Assembly: GCA_029973955.1 (NCBI GenBank)
Contig: JARKQJ010000065.1
Span: 27,942-91,941 of the forward strand
Direction: 5' to 3'
DNA from: Paludibaculum sp.
GTDB taxonomy: Bacteria > Acidobacteriota > Terriglobia > Bryobacterales > Bryobacteraceae
Length of the DNA stretch: 64,000 nt
Shown: positions 15,768 to 23,033 of the stretch, piece by piece
Position numbering within the stretch: position 1 is the stretch's first letter
How the letters are laid out: every line of letters begins with the position of its first letter
The notes under the pieces: generated by a model
The model's input: only the letters and a program-made list of their open reading frames with translations
The model's database searches: none
Told to the model about the DNA's origin: nothing
Translations under genes and position numbers: made by a program

Positions 15768-17580
15768 GCAGAACTCCGGGGAGAGATTGGCGCAGAATGG
15801 CGGCCTCTGGGCAGCGCCACAATGCAGAGTTGAAGAGGACAGGGCGGGCGGCGGCGGAGCGCGTAGGTTCGGCGCCGGGGGCGGCGGGGCGCTCCGCGGC
15901 GATCACATCGCCGGCCTTGACGCCGGAGAGGATAGCGGCCTTGACATTATTGGTCAGGCCGAGTTCAACCTGCCGCTTTTGGAAGCCGGCGGCCTCGCGG
16001 ACGTAGACGAAGGGCTTGCCGTCACCATCCTGGAAGATGGACTCAAGCGGAGCCAACGCAGTGTTTTCCACCGACTCGAGGATGATATCGACGCTGACGC
16101 TGAGGTCGGGGATGACGCGCGGATCCATCTTGTCGAGCTTGAGGTAGACGGGGATTTCCTTGAAGAAGCTGGCGCGCATGCGGCCGGGGTTGGTGATGGC
16201 GCCGATGGAGGTGACGTGGGCAGGGAGTTCGAGCCCCGGATAGGCGTCGAAGCGGAGCGTCGCCCGGGAGCCGACCCGGACACTTTCAACGTCGGTCTGG
16301 TTGACGGTGGCCGCGACGAGCATGGAGGTGGGGTCGACGATGCGGGCGAACATCTGGCCGGGGAAGATCTGGTCGCCCTGCTGGATCTGGGCGAATTCAG
16401 TGCCGCGCATCATGTTTTCCATGACGATCATGCCGTCCATGGGCGATTTGATGGCCATGAGTTCGACGTTGCGCTGGGCGCGTCTGAGCTCGATTTTGGA
16501 CTGCTCGAGGTCGATTTCAGCGTTGCGCCGCTGGCTCTTGAGGCTGGTGTCCTGGTAGGGAACCTGGAACTCGTACTGCTTGAGGCGGGACTGCGCCTCT
16601 TCTAGGGTGAGCTTCAGCAGTTCGGCGTCGATGACGGAGCGCACGGGGGTAGTCCGCAGGTCGAGTTCGGCCTTGGAGACATTGCCCTTGGAGAGCTGAA
16701 TGTTCTGGTCGTAAGACTTGCGGGCGACTTCGATCTGGGCGTCGATGGAGCGCATGGTGCGTTCGGACTGCTCGACGGTGGACTGGTAGTCGTCGAGGCG
16801 CTGGATCTGGTACTGGGTGTCGAACTCGGCGACTTTGTCGCCTTTGCGCACCAGGGAACCGGGTTTGGCGACGTTTTGAAGAACCTGCATGAAATCACTC
16901 ATGCCGCCGCTCATGCGGTCGCCGCCGCCACCACCACCGCCACCACCGCCACCGCCGCCGGAAGAACCGGAGGAACCGGAAGAGGAAGACGACGACGAAG
17001 AGGAGGCACTGGAACTCTTCGAGGACGATGAACTGGAGGAACTGGAGGAAGAGAAGCGATTCGACGCGCCGCGGAAGGACGAGGACGTGCCGCCGGACGA
17101 AGAAGACATGGAGGACGATGAGGAGGAAGCACTGGCGCTGGCCGCGCTGGAAGAGGAATCAGAGCCGGTGCCGCTGCCTCCGGTACGGGAAGCCCCGCCA
17201 CCTCTACCCTCCATGCTGCCGCTAGTCTGAATGGTCACCATCATGCCGCCACCGCCGCCTGAAACCGAGACGGAGCCGCCTCGTCCGCCCCGCAACTGCG
17301 GAGCGATGAGAGCGGCGAACCGCTCAGCGGTGGTTGCGCCGGTGAGCCGGAGGGTCTTCTGGAGCGGACCGCTGCCGACCGTGACAGTGCGGACGGCAGC
17401 GATACCGCCGCCGGCGTTGGCCGGACGGAAGGCATACCGGTACGCCAGGTAACCTCCAACGGCAATGAGGACCAGGAGCAGGATGGCCACGGCGCTGGTA
17501 TGCCGGGGCCGGGCATGCACCGGCGGCGCCGGCTGGGCCGGCCGCTCAGGTGTGGGCGATGTGTTCATCTGCGGCTGCAT
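15760..17580 (-). CDS. HlyD-type periplasmic adaptor with Ser/Gly-rich insert (adaptor 3)
   Basis: This is the first gene of the efflux operon (606 aa). After a Pro-rich cytosolic start comes one TM (about residues 29-47) and the first barrel strand (LRLTGATTAERFAALIAPQL). The lipoyl half-motif is then split by about 135 residues (about 99-235) of nearly pure Ser and Gly, including long Ser runs (about 140-206) and 13 Gly in a row. The fold resumes at KPGSLVRKGDKVAEFDTQY, followed by the coiled coil and second half (MAIKSPMDGMIVMENMM). The ATG at 17580 follows GAGGAG with good spacing. The insert is in frame with intact domains on both sides, so it is not a frameshift. Confidence 0.88.
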   Translation of the reverse strand: MQPQMNTSPTPERPAQPAPPVHARPRHTSAVAILLLVLIAVGGYLAYRYAFRPANAGGGIAAVRTVTVGSGPLQKTLRLTGATTAERFAALIAPQLRGGRGGSVSVSGGGGGMMVTIQTSGSMEGRGGGASRTGGSGTGSDSSSSAASASASSSSSSMSSSSGGTSSSFRGASNRFSSSSSSSSSSSKSSSASSSSSSSSSGSSGSSGGGGGGGGGGGGGDRMSGGMSDFMQVLQNVAKPGSLVRKGDKVAEFDTQYQIQRLDDYQSTVEQSERTMRSIDAQIEVARKSYDQNIQLSKGNVSKAELDLRTTPVRSVIDAELLKLTLEEAQSRLKQYEFQVPYQDTSLKSQRRNAEIDLEQSKIELRRAQRNVELMAIKSPMDGMIVMENMMRGTEFAQIQQGDQIFPGQMFARIVDPTSMLVAATVNQTDVESVRVGSRATLRFDAYPGLELPAHVTSIGAITNPGRMRASFFKEIPVYLKLDKMDPRVIPDLSVSVDIILESVENTALAPLESIFQDGDGKPFVYVREAAGFQKRQVELGLTNNVKAAILSGVKAGDVIAAERPAAPGAEPTRSAAARPVLFNSALWRCPEAAILRQSLPGVLHV

Positions 17581-17785
17581 GGAAATCGCTCCTCGCGGGT
17601 CGCGGTCAATAGATCCTTACGGAAGAGACTGCGGAAGTTCGACAGAGGTCCAGCGGACCGCTGCGCGCAGCTTCTTCCAAGTGATAAAGACGACAGGCGG
17701 GATCAAAAGGTTATGCTACCAGGCAAAGATGGCAGGGCGTGGAGAGGGTTCGACATGGGAGCAGCCCAGAACTAATAAGAACAAA
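17581..17785. other. 205-bp gap upstream of the efflux operon
   Basis: This stretch lies between the rlmB stop and the first adaptor start on the same strand. It should contain the efflux operon promoter. I see no convincing -35/-10 pair and no strong terminator for rlmB, and no credible gene. Confidence 0.4.
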
Positions 17786-18508
17786 CTACTCCGTCCTGGC
17801 GGGCTGGCGGCGACGCCAATCGAAAAGCACGATGCCGGCGGCCACGGAGACGTTCAGCGAGGCGATCTGGCCGGCCATGGGAATGCGGATGAGGAAGTCG
17901 CAATGGTGGCGCGTATGTTCATGAAGGCCATGACCTTCGCCGCCCAGGACGAGGACGGAGGCAGACGAGAAATTGACGTCGTGGTAGATCTCCTTGCCCC
18001 GTTCGTCGAGGCCGTAGATCCAGTACCCGCGCTCTTTGAGGGTCTCCAGGGCACGATTGACGTTCGGCACGCGAACAACGGGCAAAAGCGCGAGGGCTCC
18101 GGCGGCGGACTTGGCGACAGTTTCGGTGAGGCCGGCGGCGCGGCGTTCGGGGATGATGACGCCGGCGGCGCCGGCGGCGTGGGCGGAGCGGATGATGGCA
18201 CCGAGGTTGTGGGGGTCTTCGACGCCATCCAGGACCAGCAGGAGGCCGGAAGTGGAGATGACGTCGTCGAGGGAGTAAGTCTTTTGGGATGAAGGGACAG
18301 CGACGACGCCCTGGTGGGGGAGGCCTTTGACGAGGCGCGAGAGCGCGTCGCGCGTATCGAAGCGGATGGGGATGCGGGCGTCGCGGCAGAGATCGATGAT
18401 CTCCTGGAGTCTGGGTCCGGCGGCGCCTTTGACGAGGTGGACGCGGTCCACGGGTTGGCCGGCGCGAAGAGCTTCGCGGACGGGGTGAATTCCGGCGATG
18501 AAAGCCAC
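17786..18508 (-). CDS. rlmB: 23S rRNA (guanosine-2'-O-)-methyltransferase RlmB-like (SpoU/TrmH)
   Basis: This SPOUT-class RNA 2'-O-methyltransferase (240 aa) probably modifies 23S rRNA. The N-terminal substrate-binding domain starts FIAGIHPVREALRAG. The three SpoU motifs are visible: DGVEDPHNLGAIIRSAHAAG (motif 1), LGGEGHGL (motif 2) and IPMAGQIASLNVSVAAGI (motif 3, knot). I place the start at the GTG at 18508, just before the conserved FIAGIHP. An ATG at 18577 would add 23 residues without homology. A TACAAT box lies shortly before the GTG. The assignment to RlmB rather than another SpoU member is by overall pattern. Confidence 0.88.
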   Translation of the reverse strand: MAFIAGIHPVREALRAGQPVDRVHLVKGAAGPRLQEIIDLCRDARIPIRFDTRDALSRLVKGLPHQGVVAVPSSQKTYSLDDVISTSGLLLVLDGVEDPHNLGAIIRSAHAAGAAGVIIPERRAAGLTETVAKSAAGALALLPVVRVPNVNRALETLKERGYWIYGLDERGKEIYHDVNFSSASVLVLGGEGHGLHEHTRHHCDFLIRIPMAGQIASLNVSVAAGIVLFDWRRRQPARTE

Positions 18509-18592
18509 GGAATTATTGTAACGCAGGCGAAGAACAAAGCGAATGAAATGAATCAGTTCTGAAGATGAGTAAAACATTTTCTCTAGTTTTTG

Positions 18593-18621
18593 TTGACGCC
18601 GGTGGCAGGGGGCATTAGGAT
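18593..18621 (+). promoter_or_regulatory. Putative sigma-70 promoter of the second MerR gene
   Basis: TTGACG at 18593-18598 and TAGGAT at 18616-18621 are separated by exactly 17 bp, and the -10 ends 18 bp before the MerR ATG. The -35 matches 5/6 and the -10 4/6. The short leader leaves room for only a weak ribosome-binding site. Confidence 0.5.
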
Positions 18622-18639
18622 GGCGGTAGGCAGCATTAC

Positions 18640-19053
18640 ATGGCGACGGCAGCAGCCCGGCCTCAGCCGGTAGACATTCCGAACAAGCTTTATTTCCGCA
18701 TTGGCGACGTAAGCCGGTTGACGGGGATCAAGCCCTACGTTTTGAGGTATTGGGAGACGGAGTTCGGGACGCTCTCCCCGAAGAAGTCGGGCACGAACCA
18801 GCGTCTCTACAAACGCAAGGACGTGGAGCTGGTGCTGGAGATCAAGCACCTGCTCTATGAGAAGCGCTACACGATCGAGGGAGCGCGGACTTTCCTGCAG
18901 CAGAGGCGCGGGGCAAACAAGGCCGCGCTGCAGCCGCCGGCCCCGATGCCGACAAACCAGAGTTCGCTATTCGGACCGGAACCCGCGCAAAAGCCGGCGA
19001 ATCTGGGCCCGGTGAAGGCCGAATTGAAGGCGATTCTGGCGCTGCTGAGCTGA
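18640..19053 (+). CDS. MerR family transcriptional regulator
   Basis: This is a 137-aa MerR-type DNA-binding protein. The winged helix (about residues 14-85) reads YFRIGDVSRLTGIKPYVLRY, then WETEFGTLSPKKS, NQRLYKRKDVELVLEIKHLL and YTIEGARTFLQQRR. This resembles the RacA/MlrA-like branch that binds DNA via a single MerR motif and lacks a metal-sensing C-terminus. The tail is Pro/Ala-rich. It is followed 40 bp later by a prepilin peptidase gene on the same strand. Target unknown. Confidence 0.85.
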   Translation: MATAAARPQPVDIPNKLYFRIGDVSRLTGIKPYVLRYWETEFGTLSPKKSGTNQRLYKRKDVELVLEIKHLLYEKRYTIEGARTFLQQRRGANKAALQPPAPMPTNQSSLFGPEPAQKPANLGPVKAELKAILALLS

Positions 19054-19093
19054 CGCATCCGGCGTGCCCGCCGGAGCCGTTCCGAAGATCTCT

Positions 19094-19606
19094 ATGACCA
19101 CTCTTCCCGTCGCAGTAGAAGGTGTACTGGCAGGCACCGTACTGGCCGCCGCGGCGACCGACCTGCGCAGCCGGAACATCCCGAATGCGCTGACGCTGGG
19201 GGCAGCGGCGGTGGGGTTCGCCTTGAACACATGGCTGCACGGGTGGGCGGGGTTGAAGTTCGCGGCGATGGGGTTTGGGCTGGCGGCACTGATCTTTTTG
19301 CCGCTCTTTCTGATGCGGTGGCTGGGCGGCGGGGACGTGAAGCTGATGGGGGCGGTGGGAGCGCTGGCCGGCGCTCAGAATCTACTGGCTGTCTTCATCC
19401 TCGATGCGGTGCTGGGGGGCGTAGTGGCGATCGGCGTGATCCTGGTGAAGGGCAAGCTACTGCGAACGCTGAAGAATCTGCCGCGGATCTTCTCGAAAGA
19501 CCGGCCGGCGGAGTTGCAGGCCGGCGAGGAAGAGTCCATCGGGATGCCGCGAGCAGTGACGATCGCCACGGCGACGCTGATCGTGTTGTGGATGCTCAAC
19601 CGGTAA
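19094..19606 (+). CDS. A24 family prepilin peptidase (CpaA/TadV type)
   Basis: This is a small membrane aspartic protease of 170 aa that would cleave type IV or Tad prepilins. The two catalytic aspartates sit in ATDLRSRNIPNALT (first) and GGGDVKLMGAVGAL (second), the canonical GxGD-type motif. Five or so hydrophobic helices are visible. It lacks the N-terminal methyltransferase domain of PilD, so it belongs to the short class. The ATG at 19094 is chosen because the GTG at 19064 adds only non-conserved residues. No pilin or Tad genes are in the window. Its stop abuts the convergent CocE/NonD gene. Confidence 0.87.
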   Translation: MTTLPVAVEGVLAGTVLAAAATDLRSRNIPNALTLGAAAVGFALNTWLHGWAGLKFAAMGFGLAALIFLPLFLMRWLGGGDVKLMGAVGALAGAQNLLAVFILDAVLGGVVAIGVILVKGKLLRTLKNLPRIFSKDRPAELQAGEEESIGMPRAVTIATATLIVLWMLNR

Positions 19607-21499
19607 CTATTCGAGAACCGGCAGCGTGAGACTGCTGGAGTTGGCGGCGCCGCGATGGACGCGCTGGGTGGCCTTGATGAAGTCGTCGCTCTTGGCGTCC
19701 TGGATGGGCATGAACTTCTGTGGATTCCGGTCAGTGAGCGGGAACCAGGAGCTTTGCACCTGGACCATGAGGCGGTGGCCGCGGCGGAAGGTGTGGAAGA
19801 CGTCGGGGAGCTCGAACTCAACCTTTTCCACCTTGCCAGGGGTGAAGGGCTGGGGATTGTCGAAGCCGTTACGGAACTTGCCGCGGAAGGGCTCGCCGCG
19901 GACCAGCATCTGGTAACCGGCCATGCGGACGTTGGCGGGATTGGGGGAAGGATCGGGAGCGTCGTTGGGAAAGACGTCGATGAGCTTGACGACCCAGTCT
20001 GAGTCGGTACCGGTGGTGGAGACGAAGAGGGAAGCTTTGAGCGGGCCGGCGACGGTGAGGTCCTTTTCGAGCGGTTCGGTCTGGTAGAGGAGGACGTCGG
20101 GGCGGGTGGCGGCGTGGCGCTGGTCGTCGGTCATGTAGTTGTAGTTCATGCCGCGATCGATATAGGGGAGGAAGGGCACGGGCTTGTTGGGATCGCTGAC
20201 GTACTCGTCGAAGCCCGCGGCGGAGGGGGCGGCACTGGCGAGGCGGCCGGCGGACTCGAAGTAGAAGGCGCGAGGCGTGGCCTGTTTGGGCGGCCAGGCG
20301 TCCATCTTGTGCCACTCGTTGCGGCCGGTCTCGAAGACGTAGGCCTCCGGGAGCTTGTTGCCGTCGCCTTTGCCCTTGAGGTGGAAGAGGAAGAAGGGGT
20401 ACTCGATCTCATCCTGGAAGAACTTGGAGGTATTGGAAGCGAAGCTGGCATTGCCGAGGGAAGTGCCGTCGGAGCGGGCCCAGCCGCCATGGCTCCAGGG
20501 GCCTTCAACGAGCATGTTGGTGGCGCCGGGGTTCTGCTTTTCGGCGGCGCCGTAAAGGCGCAGGGGGCCGAAGACGTCTTCGGCGTCGAACCAGCCGCCG
20601 ACGGTGAGCATGGCGGGCTTGAGGCTGGTGATGTACTGGCGGAGGTCCCGGGATTTCCAGAAGTCGTTGTAGGTGTCGTTGGTGATGAGGTCCTTCCAGA
20701 ACTCGACCTGGCCTTTGAAGAGCTTCTCGTCATAGTTGGGGAGGCCGCCGACGGAGAGATGGAACTGGTAGGCGTCGGGGGTGTCCATTTCGAACTTGGA
20801 GCCGGCCACGAGGGGCTTGTCGGACTTGGGGCGGCCGAAGGCACCGAGGAAGTTGAAGGCGTGGGCGAGGAAGAGGGCTCCGTTGTGGCGGAAGTCGTCG
20901 CCCAGAAACCAGTTGAGGACAGGGGCCTGCGGGGAGGTGGCCTTGAGGGAAGGATGGGAGTCGAGAGCGCCCTGGGCGGCGTAGAAGCCGGGGTAGGAGA
21001 TGCCGTACATGCCGGCGCGGCCGTTGTTGTTCGGAACGTTCTTCACGAGCCAGTCGAGGGTGTCGTAGGTATCGCTGGACTCGTCGATATCCTGCTTGGA
21101 TTTCTTGTTGGGGATGTAGGGGCGAACATGGACGAAGGCGCCCTCGGAGCGGCCTTTGCCGCGGACGTCCTGGTAGACGAAGATGAAGCCTTCGCGCATG
21201 AACTTTTCGCTGGCTGGGCCGAGGGAGAAGCGGTAGTTGTCAGCGCCGTAGGGTGCGACCGTGTAAGGGGTCCGCGACATGAGGAAGGGGTAGGACTGCG
21301 ACTTGTCCTTAGGCGCATAGACGGTGGTGAAGAGCTGCACGCCGTCGCGCATGGGAATGAGATATTCGGTCTTGGTGTAGTTCTGGCGGATGTAGGCGGC
21401 GCGATCCTGGATGGGCTGCGGGAGAGGCTGGGGGGCCTGCTGGCCGCGCTGGGCGAAGGCAGCGGAAGCGGCGAGGACCAGGAAGAGAGCACGAGACAT
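19607..21499 (-). CDS. CocE/NonD family hydrolase (X-Pro dipeptidyl-peptidase-like)
   Basis: This exported alpha/beta hydrolase has 630 aa. The signal peptide MSRALFLVLAASAAFAQ is followed by the family's first strand (YLIPMRDGVQLFTTVYAP) and VYQDVRGKGRSEG. The nucleophile Ser is in MYGISYPGFYAAQGAL (about residue 170). A C-terminal jelly-roll domain (about 400-630) has DSDWVVKLIDVFP and HRLMVQVQSSWFP. Family members hydrolyse acyl esters or amides, including cocaine, glutaryl-7-ACA and Xaa-Pro peptides; the substrate here is unknown. The ATG follows an excellent AAGGAG. It is 12 bp downstream of the M50 gene, probably in one operon. Confidence 0.9.
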   Translation of the reverse strand: MSRALFLVLAASAAFAQRGQQAPQPLPQPIQDRAAYIRQNYTKTEYLIPMRDGVQLFTTVYAPKDKSQSYPFLMSRTPYTVAPYGADNYRFSLGPASEKFMREGFIFVYQDVRGKGRSEGAFVHVRPYIPNKKSKQDIDESSDTYDTLDWLVKNVPNNNGRAGMYGISYPGFYAAQGALDSHPSLKATSPQAPVLNWFLGDDFRHNGALFLAHAFNFLGAFGRPKSDKPLVAGSKFEMDTPDAYQFHLSVGGLPNYDEKLFKGQVEFWKDLITNDTYNDFWKSRDLRQYITSLKPAMLTVGGWFDAEDVFGPLRLYGAAEKQNPGATNMLVEGPWSHGGWARSDGTSLGNASFASNTSKFFQDEIEYPFFLFHLKGKGDGNKLPEAYVFETGRNEWHKMDAWPPKQATPRAFYFESAGRLASAAPSAAGFDEYVSDPNKPVPFLPYIDRGMNYNYMTDDQRHAATRPDVLLYQTEPLEKDLTVAGPLKASLFVSTTGTDSDWVVKLIDVFPNDAPDPSPNPANVRMAGYQMLVRGEPFRGKFRNGFDNPQPFTPGKVEKVEFELPDVFHTFRRGHRLMVQVQSSWFPLTDRNPQKFMPIQDAKSDDFIKATQRVHRGAANSSSLTLPVLE

Positions 21500-21511
21500 G
21501 AAAGGAACTCC

Positions 21512-22120
21512 TTAGACGCGGAAGAGGGTGAAGAGGCGATAGGCGCCGGCGAAGCTGGCTTCGGACATCCAGCGGCCGAGGCTGGTGGAGTACATGAGGA
21601 CGAGCAGCAGGATGAAGCCGAAGCGGCTGATCTCGATATAGGCGCTCCAGGGGATGCGGGCGGCGATCAGAAATTTGGAGCCGTCGAGGGGCGGGATGGG
21701 GACGAGATTGAAGAGCGCGAGGAAGAGGCTGATGTAGGCGGCGCGGAAGAGGATTTCGGTGCCCCCGCCCCAGACGTAGGAGACGAGGGCGAGCAGGGCG
21801 GCGAAGACGATGTTGCTGGCGGGTCCGGCCAGGGCGACGGCAAGGAGGCCGTTGGGGCCGCCGCGAAGCTTGGAGGGATTGGTGTTGACGGCACGGCCCC
21901 AGCCGAAGAAGACGCCGCCGAACAGGGAGGAGACGAGGGGGATAAAGACGGTGCCCATCCAATCGACGTGGGCGAGGGGGTTGAGGGTGACGCGGCCTTC
22001 GAGGCGAGGGGTGTCGTCACCGAGGCGGTCCGCCACGAAGGCGTGAGCGAACTCGTGCGGGGTGGTCAGGAGCCAGAAGATCAGAACGTCGAGGAGGGCC
22101 CTCGCGAAGTCAATGTGCAT
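21512..22120 (-). CDS. Site-2 protease family (M50) membrane metallopeptidase
   Basis: This is a 202-aa polytopic zinc protease. The metal motif HEFAHAF (HExxH) lies in the first TM region, and the third ligand is in NLVPIPPLDG, the usual NPxPPLDG-type motif. LNPLAHVDWMG is also typical of the short rhomboid-sized M50 branch. No PDZ domain is present, so the in vivo substrate is not suggested. The ATG at 22120 has AAGGACA upstream. The frame is open to 22180, but that extension is unlike the family. Confidence 0.9.
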   Translation of the reverse strand: MHIDFARALLDVLIFWLLTTPHEFAHAFVADRLGDDTPRLEGRVTLNPLAHVDWMGTVFIPLVSSLFGGVFFGWGRAVNTNPSKLRGGPNGLLAVALAGPASNIVFAALLALVSYVWGGGTEILFRAAYISLFLALFNLVPIPPLDGSKFLIAARIPWSAYIEISRFGFILLLVLMYSTSLGRWMSEASFAGAYRLFTLFRV

Positions 22121-22241
22121 CAAGTGTCCTTGTGGGCCGCCGGGAGCGATGTCAGCCCGGCAGCAGGGAACGCCGGGCACGGAGACCGCGCGGCGTATCT
22201 TTCCATGCTACACTCCGCGCTTTGGGGAGCGTTGGGAGTCC

Positions 22242-23033
22242 ATGAAGAACCTATTTGCGCGGACAGAGATGGCCGAGGGCTACGCGACGGCGCGGCCGGC
22301 GGTGCACGGACTGATTCTGGAACAGGCGTGGAGGGCGCTGGAGTGGAGACGGCGGCCGGGATGGGCGCTGGATGTGGGCTGCGGGTCGGGGCTTTCGACG
22401 AAAGCGCTGCTGGGGTGGTGCGAGCATTGCGTGGGGGTGGAGCCGGCGGTGGAGATGCTGCGGCTGGCGCGCCGAGTGGCGGCGCCGGCGGACTTCGCAA
22501 CCGGGAGCGCGGAATGCCTGCCTCTGCGCGAGGAGAGCATGGCAGTGATCACGGCCGCTGGTTCTCTGAATTACTGCGATGCGGAGCGGGCATTTCCAGA
22601 GATGCTGCGGGTGCTGGCGGAGGACGGGACGCTGGTGGTGTACGATTTTTCGCCGGGCCGGAGGATGCGCGGGACAGATCGGCTGGAGCAGTGGTTTGAG
22701 GAGTTTCAGCGGCGGTATCCTCCGCCGCCGTATCGCGGGCTGCACCTGGATCCGGAGCGCCTGGCGGAACTGGCGGCAGGGTTTGCCCGGGGCCCATTTG
22801 CGAGTTTTGAGGACAGCCTTCCGCTGGATGCGGAGTTCTACGGGCGCTACATGATGACGGAGACGAACGTGGCGCATGCGGCCAGCCTGGGCGCCGACCA
22901 GAGCGAGATCCGGGCGTGGGTGGAGAAGACGCTGCGGCCGGTGTTTGACGGCCGGCCGCAGGAGGTGGTGTTCGAAGGCTATTGGGCGGCGTTCTACAAG
23001 CCGAGTTCGCGGAGCACGCGGTTGGCTTTGTAG
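22242..23033 (+). CDS. Class I SAM-dependent methyltransferase
   Basis: This is a 263-aa cytosolic methyltransferase. Motif I is ALDVGCGSGLSTKALLG (about residue 42). It is followed by VGVEPAVEMLRLARR, and by FATGSAECLPLREESMAVIT, the post-I region typical of UbiE/BioC-type enzymes. The C-terminal half may determine substrate; I cannot name it. The ATG at 22242 follows GGGAG. Its last 40 bp overlap the 3' end of the convergent S46 peptidase gene. Confidence 0.88.
   Translation: MKNLFARTEMAEGYATARPAVHGLILEQAWRALEWRRRPGWALDVGCGSGLSTKALLGWCEHCVGVEPAVEMLRLARRVAAPADFATGSAECLPLREESMAVITAAGSLNYCDAERAFPEMLRVLAEDGTLVVYDFSPGRRMRGTDRLEQWFEEFQRRYPPPPYRGLHLDPERLAELAAGFARGPFASFEDSLPLDAEFYGRYMMTETNVAHAASLGADQSEIRAWVEKTLRPVFDGRPQEVVFEGYWAAFYKPSSRSTRLAL

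Noticed and set aside
16911..17220. Apparent repeat array in the adaptor 3 gene, considered as CRISPR or satellite DNA
   Set aside because: The repeats are short Ser/Gly codons within an intact reading frame, with no constant repeat-spacer structure.
17581..17785. Small gene between rlmB and the efflux operon
   Set aside because: Open frames here lack ribosome-binding sites and any recognisable pattern.
20114..22699. An 861-codon open frame antisense to the CocE/NonD and M50 genes
   Set aside because: It consists of Gly/Glu/Ala/Val-rich shadow sequence spanning two well-supported genes and part of a third.
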